Shown here one piece after another: positions 1 to 7,470 of a DNA stretch of 64,000 nucleotides. The stretch comes from Bacillus nakamurai (GTDB lineage Bacteria > Bacillota > Bacilli > Bacillales > Bacillaceae), in the NCBI RefSeq assembly GCF_001584325.1, contig NZ_LSAZ01000002.1, positions 124,001-188,000 on the forward strand, read 5' to 3'. A program made the translations under genes and the position numbers. The number at the start of each line of letters is the position of its first letter. The first letter of the stretch is position 1. Under the pieces are notes generated by a model. That model saw only the letters and a program-made list of their open reading frames with translations, made no database searches and was not told the DNA's origin.

Positions 1-89
1 CCGGTGAAACATGGAAATGTACGGTTAAAGCTTTCTTCTCTATGCATTATCAGCTAAAATAAGATTAAAGATAGAAAGAAGTGAAACGG

Positions 90-431
90 ATGGATTCAAT
101 GGATCAGCGTATCGGGCGGTTAGAATATTACATACAATTGCTGGTGAAAACGGTAGATATGGATAAGTACCCTTTTTATGCGATGATGATTGAAAAAGGG
201 CTGACCGAGGAGGAAGGGGAAGAGGTCGGGCGCATATGCCGCGAATTAGAGGACGAGCTGAGGTCGCAAAAAGCGCAAGGTTTTGTGACATTTGATAAGC
301 TCCTTGCACTTTTTGCGGGACAGCTGAACGAAAAATTAGATGTCCATGAAACTATTTTTGCTCTGTACGAGCAGGGGCTTTATACAGCACTGATGGAAGA
401 ATTTATCGAGATCATGAAGCATTTTGATTAA
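90..431 (+). CDS. yhaI: DUF1878 family protein YhaI
   Basis: A 113-residue soluble protein with no signal peptide or membrane segment, mostly charged and helical. It matches my memory of B. subtilis YhaI in length and in stretches such as the [15 protein letters not shown] block near residue 10 and the conserved C-terminal IMKHFD. Function is unknown. An in-frame GTG at 81 also exists, but the ATG at 90 sits at better distance from the GAAAGAAG ribosome binding site and gives the family length. The stop codon overlaps the stop codon of the convergent scoC gene, so the two genes end tail to tail. Confidence 0.85.
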   Translation: MDSMDQRIGRLEYYIQLLVKTVDMDKYPFYAMMIEKGLTEEEGEEVGRICRELEDELRSQKAQGFVTFDKLLALFAGQLNEKLDVHETIFALYEQGLYTALMEEFIEIMKHFD

Positions 432-1039
432 CTGTTTATCGGTTCCAGTTCTTCAGCTGTTTCATGGACGGCCTGTTCGCCCGCTTTCTTCTTCAGCTTT
501 CCGTCTTCACTCTCAAAATCATTGTTAATATTCGTAAGTGACTTTTCGAATATCTCCATAAAATCTTCGCCGTAAATGTGGCGGATGACACAAGTTAATT
601 CCTCGACCTCCGGAAACTTCCCGAATAAGTGGTAGAGAGGCTGCGAGCCTTTAAAAACTGCGTTTCTCGTCGGGTCAAACTCCTCAAGCAGACTTTCGAA
701 TACATTTACACCTTCTTCGGTTAACTGAATGTACGTGTTTCGTTTGTCATTCAGCCGTTTGGAAAACTTCAAATATCCGCGCTCTTCAAGTTTCTTCGAA
801 AAATTAAATGCCGTTGATACGTGCATGACCCCGAATTTTGCGATTTCAGAAATTGATGCTCCCTTAAGCTGATAAGCAATCCATAAAATATGATGCTCAT
901 TGATATTAAGGTCATACGGTTTCAGCCAATTCTGCCAATCCTTTTCTATAGATTTCCAAAGAGCTTTTGACAGCTGTGCCATTTTTTGAGTGTAGATCAG
1001 TGCTTCTTTTAGATCGTAAGGCGGTTCAACACGATTCAA
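428..1039 (-). CDS. scoC: MarR-family transition-state regulator ScoC (Hpr)
   Basis: Winged-helix DNA-binding protein of 203 residues, the ScoC/Hpr repressor of exoprotease and sporulation genes. The MarR fold is visible: helix-turn-helix around residues 60-88 ([21 protein letters not shown]) and a basic wing at 91-104 ([13 protein letters not shown]). The acidic/basic C-terminal tail ([11 protein letters not shown]...EELEPINS) matches B. subtilis. The start is taken as TTG at 1039 because the AGCAGGTG ribosome binding site lies 6 bases upstream and yields the family N-terminus MNRVEPPYD; a GTG at 1048 inside that site is less likely. A known target in this group, aprE, lies in the same window. 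Tandem 10-base repeats precede the gene. Confidence 0.93.
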   Translation of the reverse strand: MNRVEPPYDLKEALIYTQKMAQLSKALWKSIEKDWQNWLKPYDLNINEHHILWIAYQLKGASISEIAKFGVMHVSTAFNFSKKLEERGYLKFSKRLNDKRNTYIQLTEEGVNVFESLLEEFDPTRNAVFKGSQPLYHLFGKFPEVEELTCVIRHIYGEDFMEIFEKSLTNINNDFESEDGKLKKKAGEQAVHETAEELEPINS

Positions 1040-1088
1040 TCCGATCACCTGCTTCTCATTTTCTTTTTCTCTATTATGCCAATAAAAT

Positions 1089-1116
1089 AAAGATTAATAA
1101 AGATTAATAAAGATGA
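1089..1116. repeat. Tandem 10-bp repeat upstream of scoC
   Basis: The unit agattaataa occurs at 1091-1100 and 1101-1110, flanked by partial units (ataa before, agatgaaaat after). On the scoC strand the unit reads TTATTAATCT. The 10-base period places identical faces of the helix in register, as expected for co-operative binding of a regulator, and the array lies about 50-75 bases upstream of the scoC start. Which protein would bind is not visible from the sequence; simple AT-rich slippage is the alternative. Confidence 0.6.
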
Positions 1117-1177
1117 AAATTTAAGAATTTTATAATAAATTCTTGATCCTTTGCTGGGAAAGGCTTTAAAGTATAAG

Positions 1178-1215
1178 AAAAAAGTGCGGGACGCAATGTG
1201 TCCGCACTTTTTTTG
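1178..1215 (-). terminator. Rho-independent terminator after yhaH
   Basis: Stem AAAAAGTGCGG / CCGCACTTTTT with a 12-base loop and T-runs on both sides. It lies 14 bases beyond the yhaH stop and could also stop transcripts entering from the left. Confidence 0.85.
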
Positions 1216-1228
1216 ATTGGATAGGATA

Positions 1229-1585
1229 TTAGTTTTGTAAGGTTTTCTCCAGCTGTCTGATTTTTTCTTCAATATCAGCGATTTCCTTCTGGAGATCCTG
1301 CTGGTGCGGCTTGATTTCCTCCTGCCACTTTTTGATGCTCGTCTGCAGTTCTCCGCCTACGTCTTTAATGACTTCAGCACTTTCTTTCGCCGTTTGGACA
1401 AGCTGGTCCTTCAGCGCCTTGCCGTCAGTTTTTAACCGCTTAATTGTTTCCTCAATGGAATTACAATTTTCTTTAATTTTGCCCCGCAGCTCTTTCCCGG
1501 ATGAAGGAGCCGAAAGCAACACTGCCGCTCCTCCGATCAATCCGCCTACGAAAAGGCCTGTTAAAAGGGAACGTCCGTCAGCCAT
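1229..1585 (-). CDS. yhaH: YtxH-domain membrane-anchored protein YhaH
   Basis: 118 residues. A glycine/alanine-rich hydrophobic segment at about residues 7-26 (LTGLFVGGLIGGAAVLLSAP) is followed by the SSGKELRGKIKEN motif typical of YtxH/general-stress proteins. The rest (36-117) is a highly charged amphipathic coiled coil. The protein is therefore probably anchored in the membrane by its N-terminus with a helical cytoplasmic rod. It corresponds to YhaH of B. subtilis, for which no reaction is known. The ATG start is preceded by a GGGGTGAT ribosome binding site. It is monocistronic with its own terminator. Confidence 0.85.
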   Translation of the reverse strand: MADGRSLLTGLFVGGLIGGAAVLLSAPSSGKELRGKIKENCNSIEETIKRLKTDGKALKDQLVQTAKESAEVIKDVGGELQTSIKKWQEEIKPHQQDLQKEIADIEEKIRQLEKTLQN

Positions 1586-1703
1586 TTGAAATCACCCCGT
1601 TTTTTTTCTCACAAGCTTTTACCATTTTTGTTCAGAAGAATAAACTTCTATACATAGCTTGCTTTATTTTAGCATATTTTTTAAGGGAAAAGGAGGGAGA
1701 AGG

Positions 1704-1895
1704 TTGTCTGTCTTTATGATTGTTTTATCTTGTATGGCTCTTATCTTTGCGTCGGGCGCCGTTTATTACCTGAAATTGCTCGGCCAGGCCGCTTCTTATC
1801 CGCCAAAGCGGGTCGTCCGTCAAAAAGCCATTGTCTGCTCAACAGGAACCGCCCTCGCATTGTTCCTTATTTTTTTCACAAAACTCCTGTTATGA
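1704..1895 (+). CDS. Small two-segment membrane protein (YhzF-like position)
   Basis: 63 residues with two hydrophobic segments (about residues 2-24 and 42-62) joined by a short basic loop containing YPPKRVVRQK. TTG at 1704 is chosen because a strong AGGAGG lies 7 bases upstream; the longer frame from 1659 has no ribosome binding site. The position between yhaH and trpP matches a small gene in B. subtilis that I recall as yhzF, but this name is tentative. No function can be inferred. Confidence 0.6.
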   Translation: MSVFMIVLSCMALIFASGAVYYLKLLGQAASYPPKRVVRQKAIVCSTGTALALFLIFFTKLLL

Positions 1896-1913
1896 AACAT
1901 GCCGAAACACATT

Positions 1914-1943
1914 AAAAAACCTCTTCCGAAGCGGAAGAGGTTT
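1914..1943. terminator. Bidirectional terminator between small membrane gene and trpP
   Basis: Perfect stem AACCTCTTCCG / CGGAAGAGGTT with a 3-base loop. T-rich tracts follow on both strands, the stronger on the minus strand, so it mainly terminates trpP. Confidence 0.9.
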
Positions 1944-1953
1944 AGGTATGCGA

Positions 1954-2472
1954 TTATTTCGCCGTTTCTATCATATTAGACCGTTTTAAGATCGTTTGCA
2001 CAATCGGATGCATAATGATCATGGCAATGGCGTTCAGCGCTGCCGCCGGAAGGACGACCGCAAGCACGAGGGCTGTGAATCCGCCGGGCAGACCGACGAT
2101 GAGAAGGGCCAAACCTAAAAAGGCCATTCCTGAAATAATTGTGCCGATCACCGTAATGATGACAGCCGGCACTGTTTTGGCGCTCTTTTTCATCAGCAGC
2201 ACCAGCGCGAGAAACAGAAACGCCGTCACCGGTTTTTCAATGATGTTCGGAAGCTGGCCGCCCGGAAATGATGTGGTGAGTGCGGAAATGATTCCCGTCA
2301 CGATTCCGATCATCAATACGTTCTGCACCCGGGGGAATAACAGAATCCCCATAAACATCATCACAAGCATCATATCGGGTTTCATTCCGAATAATACAGG
2401 CGGCATGACGGAATGAAGCACCGCCCCGATTGCCGCAAACAGGGCCATAATGACTAACTCTTTTGTTTTCAT
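1954..2472 (-). CDS. trpP: Tryptophan transporter TrpP
   Basis: 172-residue integral membrane protein with about five hydrophobic helices and the family N-terminus MKTKELVIMALFAAIGA. It is the S-component-like tryptophan transporter formerly called YhaG. The start is the ATG at 2472, preceded by GAGGAG; the frame upstream of it has no ribosome binding site. Closely spaced TAG/GAG triplets overlap this ribosome binding site and the first codons, the arrangement expected for translational repression by tryptophan-loaded TRAP. It lies downstream of serC on the same strand, 120 bases away. Confidence 0.92.
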   Translation of the reverse strand: MKTKELVIMALFAAIGAVLHSVMPPVLFGMKPDMMLVMMFMGILLFPRVQNVLMIGIVTGIISALTTSFPGGQLPNIIEKPVTAFLFLALVLLMKKSAKTVPAVIITVIGTIISGMAFLGLALLIVGLPGGFTALVLAVVLPAAALNAIAMIIMHPIVQTILKRSNMIETAK

Positions 2473-2493
2473 ACTATGCTCTCCTCTGCTAAG
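2455..2493 (-). promoter_or_regulatory. Candidate TRAP-binding triplet array over the trpP ribosome binding site
   Basis: Reading the minus strand, TAG-N2-GAG-GAG-N4-TAG precedes the start codon, and a GAG-N1-TAG pair follows within codons 5-7. Six triplets cover the ribosome binding site and the start. B. subtilis trpP translation is known to be repressed by TRAP at such triplets. The spacing is less regular than in the trp leader, so the exact site extent is an inference. Confidence 0.65.
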
Positions 2494-2593
2494 CTTTCTT
2501 GCCATCCAATAATATGCTCGTCATTTATTGCGATGGCCGGAAATATTGATATGCAAACAGTATATCAAAGGAACCGTTCTGATAGAAGAATTT

Positions 2594-3673
2594 TTATTCG
2601 TTTTCCTGCTGGAACTTTCTCATAAACTGAGCCAATTTTTCACAATCAGCCAGGCTGACTGCATTGTAGATGGAGGCTCTGCAGCCTCCGACTGATCGGT
2701 GTCCGCCGAGTCCCGTCATTTTAGCGGCTTTCGCTTCTTCAACGAATTTCTTCGTAAGGCTGTCTTCACGAAGCGTGAATGTTACGTTCATGAGAGAACG
2801 GCTGTCCTTTTCAGCATGGCCCGCATAAAAGCCGCCGCTTTCATCAATCGTGCTGTAAATGACATCGGCCTTTTGCTGATTTCGCCGTTCAGCCGCTTCA
2901 ACGCCCCCGTTTTCTGACAGCCATTCAAGGACGAGACTCAGCATGTAAATCGCAAATGTCGGCGGCGTGTTATACAGCGAGTCTGCTTTTGTATGCGTAG
3001 AGTATTTCAGGATCTTAGGAACGTTTTTATTTTCGTTTTCAAGCCATGATTTCTTCATAATAACAACTGTGACACCGGACGGTCCGAGATTCTTTTGGGC
3101 GCCGCCGTAAATCACGTCAAACTTGGAAACGTCGATCTTTCTGCTCAAAATGTCGCTCGACATATCGGCTACAAGCGGGATCGGCGAATTCGGGAACTCC
3201 TTCCATTGCGTTCCGAAAATCGTGTTATTTGACGTAAGGTGCAAGTAGGCGCCGTCATTGATTCCTGAGAGGTCAGCTTCCGGAATATGGTTGTGGTTTG
3301 AATCTGCGCTCGTTGCCGTCACCGCTGTTTGCCCGAACAGCTTCGCTTCGGCAAGAGCTTTTTCAGACCAAGCGCCTGTCACGATGAAGTGGGCCGTTTT
3401 TTCAGGTGTTAAGAAGTTCATCGGCAGCATTGAAAATTGAAGGCTTGCGCCGCCTTGGAGGAACAAAATATCATAATCGTCCGGAATGCCCATCAGCTCT
3501 TTTAAAAGGCTTTTCGCTTTTTGATGCACCGCCTCATATTCGCTGCTTCGGTGAGACAGCTCCATGACGGACATGCCGCTTTCATTGAAGTTGACAAATT
3601 CCTTCTGTGCTTTTTGCAGCACATCTAAAGGAAGGGCTGCCGGTCCTGCGTTGAAATTAGTTGTACGTTCCAT
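2594..3673 (-). CDS. serC: Phosphoserine aminotransferase SerC
   Basis: 359-residue PLP enzyme that transaminates 3-phosphohydroxypyruvate with glutamate in serine synthesis (also 4-phosphohydroxythreonine formation). The N-terminus FNAGPAALP, the phosphate-site motif GGASLQF at 74-80, the HRSSEYE block at 41-47 and the PLP lysine in YGGAQKNLGPSG (Lys194) are all present. Length and motifs are full-length and intact. Monocistronic or read together with trpP downstream; no strong terminator is visible between the two. Confidence 0.95.
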   Translation of the reverse strand: MERTTNFNAGPAALPLDVLQKAQKEFVNFNESGMSVMELSHRSSEYEAVHQKAKSLLKELMGIPDDYDILFLQGGASLQFSMLPMNFLTPEKTAHFIVTGAWSEKALAEAKLFGQTAVTATSADSNHNHIPEADLSGINDGAYLHLTSNNTIFGTQWKEFPNSPIPLVADMSSDILSRKIDVSKFDVIYGGAQKNLGPSGVTVVIMKKSWLENENKNVPKILKYSTHTKADSLYNTPPTFAIYMLSLVLEWLSENGGVEAAERRNQQKADVIYSTIDESGGFYAGHAEKDSRSLMNVTFTLREDSLTKKFVEEAKAAKMTGLGGHRSVGGCRASIYNAVSLADCEKLAQFMRKFQQENE

Positions 3674-3794
3674 GATTACGATCTCTCCCCGTTTTCCGCT
3701 TTAATGTAAGAAATATTATAATAATCCTATCACAATTTTTTGCTTTTTTTGATATGAAAAATTAGAATTATTTAAGTTTTTTATTTTTTCGGAC

Positions 3795-3823
3795 GCAAAA
3801 AAAACCTCATCATTAAGATGAGG
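3795..3823 (-). terminator. Terminator overlapping the hit stop codon
   Basis: On the minus strand CCTCATC / GATGAGG with a 5-base loop, followed by eight T residues. The hit stop codon lies inside the loop. Confidence 0.9.
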
Positions 3824-4250
3824 CAAGGCGCTTTCTGACAGAGGACGCGATCGTTTGCAGATCGTCAGGCGTGTAGTCTTCGGTATGTGTCTTCCAGACG
3901 GCTCCGAAACCGTCGCCTTTTCCGTAACGCGGAATGATGTGCATATGAAAATGGAACACCGATTGGCCTGCTTTTTCCCCGTTATTATTAAGAATGTTCA
4001 GCCCGATCGGCTCAAATTCATCACGAATGGCGCGGGCGACTTTCGGCACGGCTTCAAAATATTCTTTAGACAGCTCCGGTGTAAACTCGTACACGTTTTT
4101 AATATGTGTTTTCGGGATGACGAGGGTGTGGCCTTTTGTCACCTGGCTGATGTCAAGAAACGCAACGACGTGTTCATTTTCGTATACTTTTGAAGACGGA
4201 ATGTCACCGGCTATGATTTTACAAAAAATACAATCGTCCGCTTTATGCAT
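3813..4250 (-). CDS. hit: HIT-family nucleotide-binding protein Hit
   Basis: 145-residue histidine-triad protein of the Hint type, expected to hydrolyse nucleoside phosphoramidates. The catalytic triad FHFHMHIIPRYG is at residues 100-104 (His100, His102, His104), and the N-terminal CIFCKIIAGDIPS with paired cysteines at 7 and 10 is typical of bacillary Hit. ATG at 4250 is chosen for its GGGAGG ribosome binding site and the family length; the frame open to 4364 would add a non-conserved extension. A minus-strand promoter (TTGTGG, 17 bases, TATATT) lies just upstream near 4270-4300. Divergent from ecsA, with a gene-free 490-base gap between them. Confidence 0.94.
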   Translation of the reverse strand: MHKADDCIFCKIIAGDIPSSKVYENEHVVAFLDISQVTKGHTLVIPKTHIKNVYEFTPELSKEYFEAVPKVARAIRDEFEPIGLNILNNNGEKAGQSVFHFHMHIIPRYGKGDGFGAVWKTHTEDYTPDDLQTIASSVRKRLASS

Positions 4251-4314
4251 GGATGGGTTCCTCCCTGAAATGAAATATATGTATAATCTCATCGTACCAC
4301 AAAACCGCCGAAAA

Positions 4315-4350
4315 CAGAAAACAGGATGAACGGCTAAGCGTTCACCCTGA
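4315..4350 (-). terminator. Minus-strand terminator-like hairpin between ecsA and hit
   Basis: On the minus strand GGGTGAACG / CGTTCATCC with a 6-base loop (one G-U pair), followed by TGTTTTCTGTTTTC. It lies upstream of hit, so it does not end any annotated gene. It would end a minus-strand transcript coming from the 4360-4700 region, implying an unannotated RNA there. Confidence 0.6.
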
Positions 4351-4397
4351 ATGCAGAAGTACAAGCTTTATCGCAGAAAATATAATATGCCTTTGGT

Positions 4398-4586
4398 AAG
4401 CACCTCATTTGTTTTTAAAATGAAGACTTATGGGTATGCTTATTGATTCCTGGGACAAACACCTCATTTGATTATTTCATCATTACTGAAGAACATCATC
4501 AAAGCAGTGAGTGAAGAAATAGTAAGCATCGGACATGTTGATTTTCATCCAACTGTTCTAAGACGTCTTTAACAAACACCTCATTT
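4398..4586. repeat. Three-copy CACCTCATTT motif in the hit-ecsA gap (possible small RNA)
   Basis: A 14-16 base motif occurs three times: 4398-4411 (aagcacctcatttg), 4455-4470 (acaaacacctcatttg) and 4571-4586 (aacaaacacctcattt). The first two cores are 59 bases apart, the last two 117. On the plus strand the core CACCTC equals the anti-Shine-Dalgarno end of 16S rRNA; on the minus strand it reads AATGAGGTG, a perfect Shine-Dalgarno core overlapping an ATG. On the minus strand each copy begins a mini-frame ATG AGG TGY TTR of 8, 20 and 24 codons (Met-Arg-Cys-Leu), and the second and third overlap as ATGA. No conventional ribosome binding site precedes them. A terminator-like hairpin lies downstream on that strand at 4315-4350. 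Nature unknown; see findings. Confidence 0.55.
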
Positions 4587-4680
4587 TCAGTTGATTAAAG
4601 CTGTTTCCTTCTACACACATTATGATGTCCTTAAAAAGTATAGATATGTGCGTTTTTTTACATTGGGAAAAAGGGAATCG

Positions 4681-4710
4681 TTTCAAATCAGACTTTATTT
4701 TTGGTACTAT
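4681..4710 (+). promoter_or_regulatory. Sigma-A promoter of ecsABC
   Basis: TTTCAA at 4681-4686 and TACTAT at 4705-4710, spacing 18 bases, start expected near 4717, followed by the AAGGGGAG ribosome binding site of ecsA. Confidence 0.6.
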
Positions 4711-4740
4711 GAAGAAAAATGAATTTGAAGGGGAGAAATT

Positions 4741-5484
4741 ATGTCTCTGCTATCGGTAAAAGACTTAACCGGCGGTTACACGAGAAACCCGGTTTTAAAA
4801 AATGTTTCATTTACCCTGGAACCGAACCAGATTGTCGGGTTAATCGGATTGAACGGTGCGGGCAAAAGCACGACGATCCGGCATATCATCGGTTTAATGG
4901 ACCCGCATAAAGGCTCAATCGAGCTGAACGGAAAAACATTTTCGGAAGATAAAGAAAGCTACCGTTCGCAATTTACGTATATCCCTGAAACACCGGTGCT
5001 GTATGAAGAGCTGACGCTTAAGGAGCATTTGGAATTGACGGCCATGGCGTACGGTCTTTCAAAAGAAACGATGGAAAAAAGGCTTCCTCCGCTTCTCAAA
5101 GAATTCAGAATGGAAAAAAGACTGAAATGGTTTCCGGCGCATTTTTCCAAAGGAATGAAGCAGAAAGTCATGATCATGTGCGCATTTCTCGCCGAACCGT
5201 CGCTTTATATCATTGATGAGCCGTTTCTCGGGCTTGATCCGCTTGCGATTAATGCGTTATTGGAGAGGATGGACGCCGCGAAAAAAGCCGGAGCGAGCGT
5301 GCTGATGTCTACACATATTTTGGCAACGGCAGAACGCTATTGTGACGCTTTCATCATTTTACATAACGGCGAGGTGCGGGCGAGCGGCACGCTGCAGGAG
5401 CTGAGAGAGCAGTTCGGCATGAGAGACGCCGCCCTTGATGATTTGTATGTTGAATTAACGAAGGAAGACGCCGGCCATGAATAA
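4741..5484 (+). CDS. ecsA: ABC transporter ATPase EcsA
   Basis: 247-residue ATP-binding subunit of the Ecs ABC transporter, which in B. subtilis affects intramembrane proteolysis, protein secretion, competence and sporulation. Walker A GLNGAGKST is at 36-44, the signature motif is the unusual FSKGMKQKV at 135-143 instead of LSGGQ, Walker B LYIIDEP is at 155-161 and the H-loop is in STHILATAER. Preceded by AAGGGGAG. It overlaps ecsB by 8 bases, so the two are probably translationally coupled. Confidence 0.95.
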   Translation: MSLLSVKDLTGGYTRNPVLKNVSFTLEPNQIVGLIGLNGAGKSTTIRHIIGLMDPHKGSIELNGKTFSEDKESYRSQFTYIPETPVLYEELTLKEHLELTAMAYGLSKETMEKRLPPLLKEFRMEKRLKWFPAHFSKGMKQKVMIMCAFLAEPSLYIIDEPFLGLDPLAINALLERMDAAKKAGASVLMSTHILATAERYCDAFIILHNGEVRASGTLQELREQFGMRDAALDDLYVELTKEDAGHE

Positions 5485-6703
5485 GATGTCTACTATTTGG
5501 CAGTCGCGGCTTGAGGAGCATATAAAGGAAACAAGAATGTACATGAAATATATGCTCAATGATCATCTCGTCATTGTGCTGATCTTTTTCATTGCCGGCG
5601 CCGCGAGCTGGTACAGCAAGTGGGTAAAAGACATTCCTGCCCATTTCCCGTCCTTTTGGGTGATGGCGGTGCTGTTTTCATTTGTCCTGACCGGCTCGTA
5701 CGTACGGACGCTATTAAAGGAAGCGGATCTCGTTTTTTTACTGCCCCTGGAACCGAAAATGGGGTCTTATTTTAAGCAGTCGTTCAGGTACAGTTATCTG
5801 TCGCAGCTTTTTCCGCTTATTGCGCTTTCACTTGTATGTATGCCTCTTTATTTCGCCGTAAGCCCCGGTGCGTCGCTGACGGCTTATGCGGCTGTTTTCA
5901 TCCAGATGCTGGCTGTGAAAGCGTGGAACCAGGCGATGGAGTGGCGGATGACGTTTATGAATGACAGAAGCATGAAACTGATGGATGCAGTCATTCGTTT
6001 TATCTGCAATATGCTGCTTTTATACTTCATATTGCAATCGTTTTATGCGTACGCGATTGCCGTATATGTCGTCATGGCGGGTCTTTATGTGTATTTTACC
6101 TCGGCTGCAAAACATAAGTCGTTAAAATGGGAAGCTCATATTGAATATGAATTGAGACGGAAACAGCGGTTTTACAGAATAGCCAATCTGTTTACAGATG
6201 TGCCTCATCTGAAGAAACAGGCGAAACGCAGAGCATATCTCGACTTTTTGCTCAGGATGATTCCGTTTGAACAGCGGAAAACGTTCTCCTACATGTATGC
6301 GCGGGCCTTTCTGCGCTCAAACGATTATCTCGGCATTCAAGTCAGGCTCACGATTATCTTTATACTGATTATTATGCTCGTATCCTCCAGCCCATGGATT
6401 ACGGCTGCTTTAACGGTATTTACCATCTTTATCACCGGCATTCAGCTTCTCCCGCTTTTCGGTCACTTTCATCATCTCTCGCTGCAAGAGCTGTATCCCG
6501 TAAAGCAAAACATTAAGCTGAAAAGCTTCTTTTCTTTAATGAAAACGGCACTAGTTGTGCAGGCTCTGCTGCTTTCTGCTGCATCAGGCTATGCGGCGGG
6601 CATCGCCGGGGCGCTGTATGCCGCTGTAGGTTCAGCCGTTCTCATTTATGCGCTTTTGCCTTCATATATGGGCGGCAGACTGAAAAAATACGGAAAGCTG
6701 TAA
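5477..6703 (+). CDS. ecsB: ABC transporter membrane subunit EcsB
   Basis: 408-residue polytopic membrane protein and partner of EcsA. Hydrophobic helices occur near residues 27-45, 55-75, 105-150, 170-210, and again at 290-400, with a central basic cytoplasmic loop (about 215-285). The ATG at 5477 lies inside the end of ecsA, with AAGGAAG nine bases upstream. Full length for the family. The transported substrate is not known. Confidence 0.93.
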   Translation: MNKMSTIWQSRLEEHIKETRMYMKYMLNDHLVIVLIFFIAGAASWYSKWVKDIPAHFPSFWVMAVLFSFVLTGSYVRTLLKEADLVFLLPLEPKMGSYFKQSFRYSYLSQLFPLIALSLVCMPLYFAVSPGASLTAYAAVFIQMLAVKAWNQAMEWRMTFMNDRSMKLMDAVIRFICNMLLLYFILQSFYAYAIAVYVVMAGLYVYFTSAAKHKSLKWEAHIEYELRRKQRFYRIANLFTDVPHLKKQAKRRAYLDFLLRMIPFEQRKTFSYMYARAFLRSNDYLGIQVRLTIIFILIIMLVSSSPWITAALTVFTIFITGIQLLPLFGHFHHLSLQELYPVKQNIKLKSFFSLMKTALVVQALLLSAASGYAAGIAGALYAAVGSAVLIYALLPSYMGGRLKKYGKL

Positions 6704-6748
6704 TCAAGCCGGTTTTTGAGACAAAACTCTATGAAAGAAGGAGAGTAA

Positions 6749-7453
6749 ATGACCGACGATCAGCAGCTGGTGCAGGAAGCCCTGCAATGGAAAACGCGTT
6801 TTTTGCGGAAGGACTCCATGTTTGAACGGTTTTCTAAAGGAATGCAAGGGAAAATAAACGAGCGAATCCCCGAAAAGATTCATGCTGCGATTACAGAAAG
6901 CATTAAAAAAATGACGGAAGCGACGATGGCTGGCTCAAATCTGATTAAGGCAAAGCGGGATACAAGCGGTATGTCTCTCCGGGAAAAAGATTCTCTCGCC
7001 AGACAAACGATCGCTTCTTACCAAAAGATCGCGGCTGCGGAAGGAATCGGCACGGGAGCAGGCGGCATCTTTTTAGGAATGGCTGATTTTCCGCTGCTGT
7101 TGTCCATTAAAATGAAATGCTTATTCGATCTTTCTTCCATATATGGTTTCGATGTGGAAAAAAGAGATGAAAGATTGTTTTTACTGTTCATTTTTCAGTT
7201 TGCTTTCTCCAGCGGCGAGCAGCGGAAACGCGTGTTTTCAATCATTGAAAAGTGGGACTCAAACAAGCACGATGTGGATTGGAGAGTTTTTCAGCAGGAA
7301 TACCGTGATTATCTGGATGTCGTGAAATTGTTTCAGCTTTTGCCGGTCGTCGGAGCCGCCGTGGGCGGAGCGGCCAATTATAAGCTTTTGTCTCAGCTTG
7401 GGGAGACGGCAAGACATGTTTTTCATTTGAGAATGGCAGCAGCCGGTACGTAA
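6749..7453 (+). CDS. ecsC: EcsC family protein
   Basis: 234 residues, third gene of the ecs operon, 45 bases after ecsB, with an AGAAGGAGAG ribosome binding site. The EcsC domain is recognised by the GIGTGAGGIFLGMADFPLLL segment (about residues 97-116) followed by KMKCLFDLSSIYGFD. The C-terminal glycine/alanine-rich PVVGAAVGGAANYKLL is typical. Hydrophobic but not clearly transmembrane. Its function is not established. The stop codon lies within the stem-loop of the operon terminator. Confidence 0.9.
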   Translation: MTDDQQLVQEALQWKTRFLRKDSMFERFSKGMQGKINERIPEKIHAAITESIKKMTEATMAGSNLIKAKRDTSGMSLREKDSLARQTIASYQKIAAAEGIGTGAGGIFLGMADFPLLLSIKMKCLFDLSSIYGFDVEKRDERLFLLFIFQFAFSSGEQRKRVFSIIEKWDSNKHDVDWRVFQQEYRDYLDVVKLFQLLPVVGAAVGGAANYKLLSQLGETARHVFHLRMAAAGT

Positions 7454-7470
7454 TGTACCGGCTGTTTTTT
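7441..7470 (+). terminator. ecs operon terminator
   Basis: Stem AGCCGGTAC / GTACCGGCT with a 5-base loop followed by six T residues. It overlaps the ecsC stop codon and the end of the convergent yhaA. Confidence 0.92.

Noticed and set aside
1-80. Gene or RNA at the left edge
   Set aside because: Only the AT-rich upstream region of yhaI was seen; no credible frame or hairpin.
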